Assembly: GCA_031390175.1 (NCBI GenBank)
Contig: JANMTF010000151.1
Location: 1-28,025, forward strand
DNA from: JAAFIP01 sp031390175
GTDB lineage: Bacteria > Pseudomonadota > Gammaproteobacteria > Burkholderiales > Burkholderiaceae_C
Direction: 5' to 3'
DNA length: 28,025 bases
Shown: one piece after another, positions 1 through 6,594 of the stretch
How the letters are laid out: every line of letters starts with the position of its first letter
How positions within the stretch are numbered: position 1 is the stretch's first letter
The notes under the pieces: generated by a model
What the model saw: only the letters and a program-made list of their open reading frames with translations
Database searches by the model: none
What the model was told of the DNA's origin: nothing
Made by a program: the position numbers and the translations under genes

Positions 1-137
1 ATTGGTCTACAGCCCGATTAGAATCTAAAAAATGCCTCAAAATCGTGTTTTTCAGCCCTTTTTCTCGGCGCGAAGGCAGATGGAGAGCCTGCGAAGTACA
101 CTAAATTATGCGAATTTGTGTACCTTGCCATAACGTG
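1..137 (+). repeat. Composite palindromic repeat, copy 1 (cut by window start)
   Basis: Starts inside the dispersed TAGCTGCT-type repeat (its 3' part, ATTGGTCTACAGCCCGATTAG) and runs through a stretch containing CTCAAAATCGTGTTTTTCAG to a near-palindrome at 96-123 and the tail TACCTTGCCA. A second copy lies at 527-680 and a more diverged one, inverted, at 18825-19006. Confidence 0.75.
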
Positions 138-185
138 GACACTGTATGGGGGTCTATGTGATTTGTAGTGGGCAGATCCAGCGTA

Positions 186-291
186 GAAGCAAATGGGGTC
201 AGATCAAAATTCAGGAAGACCCTCTGCCCGGAGCGCGCAACGCCATAACGAAATTTTGCTCTGACCCCTTTTGCGTAGCCTCCGGCGCGTC
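186..291 (+). repeat. GGGGTCAG-ended inverted-repeat element, copy A
   Basis: About 106 bp. Its own ends are imperfect inverted repeats: AAATGGGGTCAGATCAAAATT at 191-211 against AAATTTTGCTCTGACCCCTTT at 251-271. The whole unit recurs on the opposite strand at 961-1066 with about nine mismatches counted by eye, nearly all transitions. Short repeats ending in GGGGTCAGA...TCTGACCCC are, from general knowledge, often associated with REP-associated tyrosine transposases (IS200-like Y1 family). None is encoded here, so it would be a non-autonomous copy. Confidence 0.7.
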
Positions 292-526
292 AGGTCTTCT
301 CCCTCAGGTAGCCTGCGGCGCGCCATGCCTTTCCGCTCCCGGCGAAGAGTCACCCCCACAGACCCCGCGGCGCGCGCAAGCAGGAGCTTGCAGGCTACTG
401 TGACGTGCTGGGCTGGTGAGCTGGCGGACTGGTGGACTGGCGGCTCTGACCGCCTGTATCAGTCCGCAAACGCCCAGATGCACCTGTAGGCACCTGCCTA
501 CCCACTTCAACGTGCTACACATACAG

Positions 527-680
527 GAGCTGCTCCCGCGATATTCTATTGGGCTGCAGCCAGATTTGCATCTCAAAAAGACCTCAAAATCGTGTTTTTC
601 AGCACTTTTTCGGGGCGCGAAGGTCGTTGGCGAGCCTGAGAAGTGCACTAAATTATGCGAATTTGTGTACCGTGCCAGAA
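527..680 (+). repeat. Composite palindromic repeat, copy 2
   Basis: Begins with a TAGCTGCT-family repeat (527-561, GAGCTGCTCCCGCGATATTC...). It continues with CTCAAAATCGTGTTTTTCAG and a CGGGGCGCGAAGG segment, and ends in the 28-bp near-palindrome at 643-670. It matches 1-137 closely over its last 110 bp or so. Confidence 0.75.
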
Positions 681-865
681 CATCGGTAATTCATGTCTTG
701 TTTTGATTGTTTGGTAGTGAAATGTCCTGTCACGCATTAATTTAATGGTGACAAACTCGGTATTGTTGCTGTTATACAGTGATTCAATGATGCGTACTTA
801 TCAAAAAGTCGCCTCACCCAAGCTGCGTCTGTTGCAGCGACTTGCCGCCCTGCAACCCCGGTATT

Positions 866-904
866 CGCGCCAGAGCGCATGCCCATGGCAGACGCTCTGG
901 CGCG
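866..904. repeat. Perfect 12-bp stem hairpin
   Basis: CGCGCCAGAGCG (866-877) pairs perfectly with CGCTCTGGCGCG (893-904) around a 15-nt loop. There is no T-tract on either strand, so it is not a typical intrinsic terminator. It lies between the two GGGGTCAG elements. Confidence 0.6.
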
Positions 905-960
905 GAGCGCGAGGTGTGTGCCATGGACTCTTCGCTCGCACAAAAAGAAGGAAAAGGCCT

Positions 961-1066
961 CGCGCGCCGGAGACTACGCAAAAGGGGTCAGAGCAAAATT
1001 TCGTTATGGCGTTGCACACTCCGAACAGAAAGTCGTCCTGAATTTTGATCCGACCCCATTTGCTTC
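961..1066 (-). repeat. GGGGTCAG-ended inverted-repeat element, copy B
   Basis: Reverse-complement copy of 186-291, running from GAAGCAAATGGGGTC (minus strand) to the CTCCGGCGCG end. With copy A it brackets about 670 bp of non-coding DNA, which looks like a compound non-autonomous element. Confidence 0.7.
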
Positions 1067-1106
1067 ATCTAACCCCATTCGCTTCATCTAACCCCATTTG
1101 CTTGGG
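1054..1106 (+). repeat. 19-bp tandem repeat, about 2.7 units
   Basis: Units CCCCATTYGCTTCATCTAA begin at 1054, 1073 and 1092, the last truncated. The first unit coincides with the outer end of repeat copy B, so the array looks like repeated end sequences of that element. Confidence 0.7.
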
Positions 1107-1215
1107 TTCTGCTGAGTCCCGTGATGCTAAAAAGATGGCGTCTGCACAGGCGGTGAAACGCCCGGGCCGCTGCAACACCAGGCCTGTCACGGTGGAACAC
1201 CGACCACGCTGGAAA

Positions 1216-1320
1216 GATCAGGTCGGTGGCGCACTTAGCGCAGCGGCATCAAGGAGGCGCTGCTGGCCACAGGCCAGCGCGGGGGACAGCCGCGGAGCTA
1301 AGTGCACCGCCGGCCTGATC
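1216..1320. repeat. Long imperfect hairpin upstream of ilvA
   Basis: The arm at 1216-1241 (GATCAGGTCGGTGGCGCAC...) is the imperfect reverse complement (about 22 of 26) of 1295-1320. An inner hairpin GCTGGCC/GGCCAGC lies at about 1262-1278. It sits 114 bp before the ilvA start and could be a repeat or part of a transcribed leader. Short direct repeats GATCCTGTA follow at 1317 and 1349. Confidence 0.5.
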
Positions 1321-1433
1321 CTGTACAAACCTGATCCCCTTAGAACTCGATCCTGTAGAAAACGGATCTCCTTCGGACCCGATCCCACCCAAAAGCTGCC
1401 AAGCTCACACCTGCGGGTATCTACAATCACCCG

Positions 1434-2996
1434 ATGACCACCAAACACCTCAAGCCCGCCGACTACCTGACCAAAATTCTCAATGCGCGGGTGTATGACG
1501 TGGCGATTGAGTCGGATTTGACGCATGCCAAGGCGCTGAGTCGCCGCCTGCATAACACGGTGCTGCTCAAGCGCGAAGACCAGCAGGCAGTGTTCAGCTT
1601 CAAGCTGCGTGGGGCCTACAACAAGATGGCGCATCTCTCGCCAGAGCAACTGCAAAAAGGCGTGATTTGCGCATCGGCTGGCAACCATGCCCAGGGCGTG
1701 GCCTTGGGCGCGCAAAAGCTGGGTACCAAAGCCATCATTGTGATGCCGGTCACGACGCCGCAGCTCAAAGTCGATGCGGTCAAAAACCTGGGCGGAGATG
1801 TGGTGCTGCATGGCGATAGCTACTCTGACGCTTATAGCCTGGCGCTGGAGATACAAAAGAAGCAGGGGCTCACTTTTATCCATCCTTTTGACGACCCGGA
1901 AGTGATTGCCGGGCAAGGCACGATTGCGATGGAAATACTGCGCCAGCACCAAGGCCGCCTCGACGCTGTGTTTCTGGCCATCGGTGGCGGTGGGCTGGTC
2001 AGTGGCGTGGCCAACTACATCAAAGCGGTGCGGCCCGAGATCAAAATCATCGGCGTGCAGATGAACGACTCCAACGCCATGCTGCAATCGGTGCAGGCCA
2101 AAAAGCGCGTGACTTTGACGGACGTGGGTTTGTTTTCTGACGGCACCGCCGTCAAGCTGGTGGGCGAGGAGACTTTTCGCATCGCACGCGGCCTGGTGGA
2201 CGAGTTTATCGAAGTGGATACCGACGCGGTGTGCGCCGCCATCAAAGACGTGTTCCAGGACACCCGCAGCATCGTGGAGCCGTCGGGTGCGATGGCGGTG
2301 GCGGCGATCAAACAGTATGTCGCCACGAACAAGACCAAAGGCGAGACCTACGCCGCCGTGCTCTGCGGTGCCAACATGAACTTTGACCGCCTGCGCTTTG
2401 TAGCGGAGCGAGCCGAAGTGGGCGAAGAGCGCGAGGCCCTGTTTGCTGTAACGGTGCCAGAAGAGCGCGGCAGCTTCAAACGTTTTTGTGAAACCATTGG
2501 CACCCTGCCCCATTTTGGCAACCCGGCTGGCGCACGCAATGTGACCGAGTTCAACTATCGCATCAGTGGCAGTGAAAAAGCCCATGTTTTTGTAGGCTTG
2601 ACCACCTCCAATAAAGGTGAGAGCGTCAAAATTGCAGCGCACTTGACGAAAAAGGGTTTTGCTACATTAGATTTAACCCACGATGACTTAGCCAAAGAGC
2701 ACCTGCGCCACATGGTGGGAGGCGCCTCAAAGCTAGCTAATGAGGAGCGCTTGCTGCGTTTTGTGTTCCCGGAGCGGCCCGGCGCACTGATGAAGTTTTT
2801 ATCCGCCATGCGGCCAGGCTGGAACATCAGCCTGTTCCACTACCGCAATCAAGGCGCGGACTATGGGCGCATCTTGGTGGGCATACAGGTGCCTACGGCG
2901 GATGATCGGGTTTTTGCCACGTTTTTAAGCACTTTAGGCTACCCTTTTGTGGAAGAAACTGACAATCCTGTTTATCAATTGTTTTTAAAAGCTTAG
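1434..2996 (+). CDS. ilvA: Threonine ammonia-lyase, biosynthetic
   Basis: A 520-residue PLP-dependent threonine dehydratase. It converts L-threonine to 2-oxobutanoate and ammonia, the first committed step to isoleucine, in the cytoplasm. The catalytic domain spans about residues 10-325. It has the PLP-binding lysine at about K57 in FSFKLRGAYNKM, the SAGNHAQGVA segment, and the phosphate-binding glycine loop AIGGGGLVSG. Two C-terminal ACT-type regulatory regions (about 335-410 and 430-515, the second with FPERPGALMKF) mark the long, isoleucine-regulated biosynthetic form rather than the short catabolic TdcB type. Length fits the long form. The ATG at 1434 starts in the expected place (PADYLTKIL). 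It stands alone ahead of cobT with a 27-bp gap and may be co-transcribed with it. A long antisense frame over its 5' half is a shadow. Confidence 0.95.
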   Translation: MTTKHLKPADYLTKILNARVYDVAIESDLTHAKALSRRLHNTVLLKREDQQAVFSFKLRGAYNKMAHLSPEQLQKGVICASAGNHAQGVALGAQKLGTKAIIVMPVTTPQLKVDAVKNLGGDVVLHGDSYSDAYSLALEIQKKQGLTFIHPFDDPEVIAGQGTIAMEILRQHQGRLDAVFLAIGGGGLVSGVANYIKAVRPEIKIIGVQMNDSNAMLQSVQAKKRVTLTDVGLFSDGTAVKLVGEETFRIARGLVDEFIEVDTDAVCAAIKDVFQDTRSIVEPSGAMAVAAIKQYVATNKTKGETYAAVLCGANMNFDRLRFVAERAEVGEEREALFAVTVPEERGSFKRFCETIGTLPHFGNPAGARNVTEFNYRISGSEKAHVFVGLTTSNKGESVKIAAHLTKKGFATLDLTHDDLAKEHLRHMVGGASKLANEERLLRFVFPERPGALMKFLSAMRPGWNISLFHYRNQGADYGRILVGIQVPTADDRVFATFLSTLGYPFVEETDNPVYQLFLKA

Positions 2997-3023
2997 GCCG
3001 GTGGCCACCCAAGAGTTAAATGT

Positions 3024-4073
3024 ATGAGTTTTATATCTTCTGGCATAGCGCCCATCACTGACACTGAGCAGGATGCCAAATTTGCGCAAAAGCTGCAATT
3101 TAAAATCGACCACAAAACCAAGCCCCAGGGTGCCTTGGGCGTGCTGGAGGCTTTGGCGCTGCGGCTGGGTTGCATTCAGCGCAGCGATGTGATTATTTTT
3201 GAAGCTCCGCAAATCATCGTGTTTGCGGCAGACCACGGCATCACTGAAGAAGGTGTGTCGGCCTATCCGCAAGTGGTTACCCAGCACATGGTGGCCAACA
3301 TGCTGTCGGGTGGCGCAGCGGTCAACGTGTTTGCACGCCAGCATGGCTTTGCCCTGACGGTGGTGGACGCTGGCGTGGCCGCCGACTTGCCCGCTCACGC
3401 CAAGTTGGTTAATCGCAAAATAGCGCCGGGCACACGTAATGCCTGCTGGACTACGGCCATGTCGATGCAGCAGGGCATTCACGCTGTCAACGCCGGCATG
3501 GAGATAGTGCGCAGCTTGCCTGGCAATGTGGTGGCGCTGGGGGAGATGGGCATTGGCAATACGTCCAGTGCAGCTTTGATTTTTGCCCTGCTTTCGAAGA
3601 TTACACTGGAAGAAGCCGCAGGCCGTGGCACGGGCCTGGACGACAAGCAGATGCAAACCAAGCTCAAGGCTTTGGGCAAAGCCATGCTGCGCCACACTCG
3701 CCTGCACGAACCGATGGACGTGCTGTGCGCGGTAGGCGGCTTTGAGATCGCCATGATGGTAGGCGCCATGCTCGAAGCTGCACACCAGAGGCGGGTGATT
3801 TTGGTGGACGGCTTTATTGCTGGGGCAGCAGCGCTGGTGGCCTGCGCGCTGGAGCCGCATGCTTTTGACTATATGGTGTTTTGCCATGTAGGCGCTGAAC
3901 AGGGCCACCGCGCCCTGCTGGCACGCTTGGGTGCTACACCGTTGCTAGACCTGGGTATGCGCTTGGGCGAAGGCTCCGGCGCTCTGCTGGCCTGGCCCTT
4001 GGTGCAGTCTGCGGCCAAGTTCGTCAATGAAATGGCCAGCTTTGAGTCAGCCGGTGTGGCGCAAAAAACCTGA
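3024..4073 (+). CDS. cobT: Nicotinate-nucleotide--dimethylbenzimidazole phosphoribosyltransferase
   Basis: A 349-residue CobT. It transfers phosphoribose from nicotinate mononucleotide to 5,6-dimethylbenzimidazole, giving alpha-ribazole 5'-phosphate for the lower ligand of cobalamin. Family marks are AADHGITEEGVSAYPQVVTQHM (about 70-91), the GEMGIGNTSSAA segment (about 174-185) and the C-terminal LGMRLGEGSGALLAWPL, in which E316 corresponds to the catalytic base (Glu317 in the Salmonella enzyme). Length is normal. It follows ilvA by 27 bp and precedes cobS by 41 bp. Together with cobS and cobC it forms a nucleotide-loop assembly cluster. No cobalamin riboswitch fits in the short gap upstream, so B12 control, if any, must lie elsewhere. 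Confidence 0.95.
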   Translation: MSFISSGIAPITDTEQDAKFAQKLQFKIDHKTKPQGALGVLEALALRLGCIQRSDVIIFEAPQIIVFAADHGITEEGVSAYPQVVTQHMVANMLSGGAAVNVFARQHGFALTVVDAGVAADLPAHAKLVNRKIAPGTRNACWTTAMSMQQGIHAVNAGMEIVRSLPGNVVALGEMGIGNTSSAALIFALLSKITLEEAAGRGTGLDDKQMQTKLKALGKAMLRHTRLHEPMDVLCAVGGFEIAMMVGAMLEAAHQRRVILVDGFIAGAAALVACALEPHAFDYMVFCHVGAEQGHRALLARLGATPLLDLGMRLGEGSGALLAWPLVQSAAKFVNEMASFESAGVAQKT

Positions 4074-4114
4074 CCTTGCGCTGGACTCCCATCCTCTGAA
4101 CTGAGAATACCGTT

Positions 4115-4918
4115 TTGCACTTTGTTCGGCATTTTTTACTGGCCGTGCAGTTTTTCACCCGCATCCCCATGACGGGCCGCCTGGCTGCGTGGGTAGGCTT
4201 TAGCCCGGACATGCTGCGCGCCAGTGCAGCGCATGTTGCAGGGGTGGGCTGGATCGTCGGGACGGTAGCCGTCGCCGTTTACGCTCTGATAGCCAGTGCA
4301 TCAGCCTCAGTGTTTGCACCGTTGGTAGCGGCATGTTTGTGCAACGTGGCCACCGCCATGCTCACCGGCGGTTTCCATGAAGACGGCTTAGCCGATGTGG
4401 CCGACGGTTTGGGCGGCAGCGGCGACAAAACGCGCGCACTGGAGATCATGAAAGACTCTCGCGTGGGTGCCTTTGGTGCGATGGCCTTGGTGTTGGCCCT
4501 GGTCACCAAGCTGAGTCTACTGGCCGCACTGGGCGGCTCAGGTCTGCCGCTGGTCTGTGGGCTATTGCTCAGCGGCCATGTGGTCTCGCGCGCCTGCCCC
4601 ATGGTGCTGGTGTGGCTGCTGCCGCATGTGGGCGATACGGCTACGTCTAAGTCCAAGCCCTTGGCTGACCACATCACTGCGCGTGTGCTGTGGAGCAACT
4701 TTGCATGGTGCTTACTGCTTTTACCCTTTGTTATCATTGCGGGAGCAGCTAGTATTTTCGTAGCGGGTTGCTTGGCGGCATTGCTCATGCTGGCATGGAT
4801 GTGGCGGCTGTTTTCCGTGCGGCTACAGGGCTTTACTGGTGACTGCCTGGGTGCCACGCAGCAGGTATGCGAAATAGCGTTTTACCTGGGAGCGCTGCTC
4901 GCGCTAGGCCGGGTGTAG
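4115..4918 (+). CDS. cobS: Adenosylcobinamide-GDP ribazoletransferase (cobalamin synthase)
   Basis: An integral membrane enzyme of 267 residues. It joins adenosylcobinamide-GDP with alpha-ribazole (or its phosphate) to give cobalamin (phosphate). The TTG at 4115 is chosen because the conserved N-terminus HFLLAVQFFTRIP would otherwise be lost; the next in-frame start falls inside it. The metal-binding signature GGFHEDGLADVADG lies at about residues 85-98. Several hydrophobic helices follow, and LQGFTGDCLGATQQ near the C-terminus is also typical. One helix (about 201-216, PFVIIAGAASIF) is encoded by DNA that matches the dispersed TAGCTGCT repeat in reverse orientation. It ends 2 bp before the cobC start. 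Confidence 0.93.
   Translation: MHFVRHFLLAVQFFTRIPMTGRLAAWVGFSPDMLRASAAHVAGVGWIVGTVAVAVYALIASASASVFAPLVAACLCNVATAMLTGGFHEDGLADVADGLGGSGDKTRALEIMKDSRVGAFGAMALVLALVTKLSLLAALGGSGLPLVCGLLLSGHVVSRACPMVLVWLLPHVGDTATSKSKPLADHITARVLWSNFAWCLLLLPFVIIAGAASIFVAGCLAALLMLAWMWRLFSVRLQGFTGDCLGATQQVCEIAFYLGALLALGRV
4716..4760 (-). repeat. TAGCTGCT-family repeat embedded in cobS
   Basis: On the minus strand this reads AAAATACTAGCTGCTCCCGC and then AATGATAACAAAGGGTAAAAGC. It shares the 16-nt run TAGCTGCTCCCGCAAT exactly with the intergenic copy at 20983. It lies in frame in cobS and encodes hydrophobic residues of a membrane helix. Confidence 0.6.
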
Positions 4919-4920
4919 CC

Positions 4921-5529
4921 ATGCAGCTGTGGCTGGTTCGGCACGCGCAACCCTTGGTAGAGCCTGGTATTTGCTATGGCGCAATGGACATCCCTGCCGA
5001 CCCACAAGCCACCGCACTGGCGGCCACAGAGCTTGCCACTGCCCTACCCGCAGGCTCACTCATATGCCACTCGCCGCTACAAAGATGTGAGCTGCTCGCG
5101 CTATGTTTAATTGACCTGCGGCCTGATTTGGCACTGAAATCTGTGCCGGATTTGCGGGAGATGGATTTTGGTGCTTGGGAGGGCCAGCGCTGGGACAACA
5201 TCCCCACAGCAGAACTTCAACACTGGACAAACGATTTTGAAAACTACCGCTGTGGCGGCAGTGGGGAAAGCACGTCTGTATTTGTGAAGCGGGTACACAG
5301 GGCTTTGCAAAGCTGCTTGGAGCAAAGCCCTAACGCGTTGCATGGGACACCCACCGTATGCATCACCCACGCGGGTGTCATGCGCGCCACACTTTGGCTA
5401 CAGCAGCGAGGCATGGCTACTCTTGCCGGACAGCCTCTCTGCCTGCGCGCGGCCGAGTGGCCCCAGCGCGCGATGGGCTTTGGCCAAGCGCTGAAGCTGG
5501 ATTGGCCGGGTCTGGCGCCGTTGGAGTAG
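4921..5529 (+). CDS. cobC: Alpha-ribazole phosphatase, histidine phosphatase family
   Basis: A 202-residue member of the phosphoglycerate-mutase-like histidine phosphatases. The catalytic histidine is H8 in LWLVRHAQP. The motif REMDFGAWEGQRW and the second histidine in CITHAGVMRA fit the family. In this context it most likely dephosphorylates alpha-ribazole 5'-phosphate (or cobalamin 5'-phosphate) in the last steps of B12 synthesis. ATG 4921 is chosen because it puts the RHA motif at the usual distance from the N-terminus and lies 2 bp after cobS; the upstream in-frame ATG at 4867 is inside cobS. Its last 113 bp overlap gspC on the other strand, tail to tail. Confidence 0.9.
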   Translation: MQLWLVRHAQPLVEPGICYGAMDIPADPQATALAATELATALPAGSLICHSPLQRCELLALCLIDLRPDLALKSVPDLREMDFGAWEGQRWDNIPTAELQHWTNDFENYRCGGSGESTSVFVKRVHRALQSCLEQSPNALHGTPTVCITHAGVMRATLWLQQRGMATLAGQPLCLRAAEWPQRAMGFGQALKLDWPGLAPLE

Positions 5530-6130
5530 AGGCCTGGCCCATGGGCGTGGAGGTGGCAGAAGAGTTGATACCCACGGGCGCGGGCGCAGGCGTGATGGCT
5601 GGAGGCGGCGTAAAAGCAGGCACCACAGGTGGCGGCGCGATGGGCTGCGCCAACCCCACCGACACGCTGGCCTGCTTGGGTAAATCTAGCGTAACCGCAG
5701 TAGGTGCTTGCAAGCTGGCAGCGAGCAGTGCTTGGCGAGTTTGCACTGATTTGAGCACCACGCCATCGGTGACTTGGGCGCCAATGCGGTAAGGCCTGGC
5801 CGGCTTGGCGTCTACAGCAATCAAGGCCAAGCTTTGACCGCTAGACTTGCCCAGCACCACACCCGTTAACACGAATCTGGATGCATTTATACTGCTGACC
5901 GCTACAACGTCTGGACGAGAAGCTACACTATTAGGAGCACCACCGCCCAGACCTTTGGCAAAGGCAGCAGTATCAACCCCCGACGCGGGGGCTGGTGCCA
6001 CCACTGCCGCGTTGGCAGGTGTGGAAGTACCTTGCACAAACTTGAGCGTCCAATACACGCCACTGGCGGTAGCCACCAGCCAGATAAAAAATGTTGCTAA
6101 ACGTATTGTCCAATTCTGTCGCATTCGCAT
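5417..6130 (-). CDS. gspC: Type II secretion system protein GspC
   Basis: An inner-membrane coupling protein of the type II secretion system that contacts the secretin GspD. Of 237 residues, about 9-29 (IRLATFFIWLVATASGVYW) form a single membrane anchor. An Ala/Pro linker follows, then a GspC homology region at about 65-150 (SRFVLTGVVLGKSSGQSLALI, then KPARPYRIGAQVTDGVVLKSV). The tail is rich in Pro, Ala and Ser, with no recognisable PDZ or coiled-coil domain. It is divergent from gspG with only 14 bp between the start codons, and no clear Shine-Dalgarno precedes either possible ATG (6130 or 6124). Its last 37 codons lie antisense within cobC and look low-complexity, so the stop may have been lost and the frame extended. 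Confidence 0.88.
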   Translation of the reverse strand: MRMRQNWTIRLATFFIWLVATASGVYWTLKFVQGTSTPANAAVVAPAPASGVDTAAFAKGLGGGAPNSVASRPDVVAVSSINASRFVLTGVVLGKSSGQSLALIAVDAKPARPYRIGAQVTDGVVLKSVQTRQALLAASLQAPTAVTLDLPKQASVSVGLAQPIAPPPVVPAFTPPPAITPAPAPVGINSSATSTPMGQASTPTAPDPANPASALGQSPSRAGATRPRAGREAVRQE

Positions 6131-6135
6131 ATTAT
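6106..6135 (+). promoter_or_regulatory. Candidate promoter for gspG operon, near-symmetric -10
   Basis: TTGTCC (6106-6111), an 18-bp spacer and TATTAT (6130-6135) resemble a sigma-70 promoter. A start at about 6142 would leave only a few nucleotides before the gspG ATG at 6145. The -10 area reads CATATTATGATG, which on the minus strand gives CATAATATG, so it could also serve gspC in the other direction. Confidence 0.4.
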
Positions 6136-6144
6136 GATGGCTTT

Positions 6145-6594
6145 ATGAAGCAAACTACCCACGCCCCTCTCCAAACCCTGCGCGCCGCCGTGCAGCGCGG
6201 TTTTACCTTAATTGAACTCATGGTGGTTTTAGTCATCATAGGTGTACTGGCGGCATTGATCGTGCCCAACGTGCTGGACCGTGCCGACGACGCACGTGGC
6301 ACCGCTGCCAAAACCGACATCACCAACGTCATGCAAGCTTTAAAACTGTACAAACTGGACAACCAACGCTTTCCCAGCGCCGAGCAAGGCCTGCAAGCGC
6401 TGGTGGCCAAACCCACTGCGGGCTTTGTACCGGGCAACTGGAAGCCGTATCTGGAAAAGCTGCCCAATGACCCATGGGGCCGCCCGTACCAATACCTCAA
6501 CCCAGGTATCAAAGGCGAGATTGATGTGATGTCCTTCGGTGCAGACGGCCAAGCCGGCGGCGAGGGCAAAAATGCTGATATCGGTAGTTGGTAA
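6145..6594 (+). CDS. gspG: Type II secretion major pseudopilin GspG
   Basis: The major pseudopilin, 149 residues as precursor. The prepilin signal ends QRG, followed by FTLIELMVVLVIIGVLAALIVPNV with the conserved Glu at mature position 5 and the hydrophobic assembly helix. Family marks follow: DNQRFPSAEQGLQALVAKP, PNDPWGRPYQYLNPG, and the C-terminal calcium-loop region DVMSFGADGQAGGEG. ATG 6145 gives an 18-19-residue leader; an upstream in-frame ATG at 6091 lies antisense within gspC and is unlikely. It is first in the gspGHIJKLMNDEF operon. Processing needs a GspO/PilD peptidase that is not in this window. Confidence 0.96.
   Translation: MKQTTHAPLQTLRAAVQRGFTLIELMVVLVIIGVLAALIVPNVLDRADDARGTAAKTDITNVMQALKLYKLDNQRFPSAEQGLQALVAKPTAGFVPGNWKPYLEKLPNDPWGRPYQYLNPGIKGEIDVMSFGADGQAGGEGKNADIGSW

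Larger units (their letters stand above)
1..1433. other. Gene-free, repeat-rich region upstream of ilvA
   Basis: No reading frame here has a recognisable domain or protein-like composition, and the short open frames run through repeats. The stretch holds two inverted copies of a GGGGTCAG-ended element, two copies of a composite palindromic repeat, a 19-bp tandem repeat, and hairpins at 728-753, 866-904 and 1216-1320. It reads as a sink for small non-autonomous repeats next to the ilvA promoter. I could not pick a convincing sigma-70 promoter for ilvA. Confidence 0.75.

Noticed and set aside
146..1091. Several overlapping short frames in the first kilobase
   Set aside because: They cross inverted repeats and hairpins, conflict with one another and show no protein family signal.
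1218..2642. 474-codon open frame antisense to ilvA
   Set aside because: It lies wholly opposite a strongly conserved gene and has a His/Gln/Arg-rich composition typical of an antisense shadow; no domain was recognised.
2726..2760. Possible TAGCTGCT-family repeat inside ilvA
   Set aside because: Only loose similarity, and the encoded residues (ANEERLLRFVFPERPGAL) look like ordinary conserved IlvA sequence.
2997..3023. Cobalamin riboswitch before cobT
   Set aside because: Only 27 bp separate ilvA and cobT, far too short for a B12 aptamer.
2985..3908. 307-codon antisense frame over cobT
   Set aside because: Shadow of the cobT codon pattern, His-rich with no family motifs.
5875..5945. Possible repeat copy within gspC
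   Set aside because: Shares only a few scattered bases; the core TAGCTGCTCCCGC run is absent.
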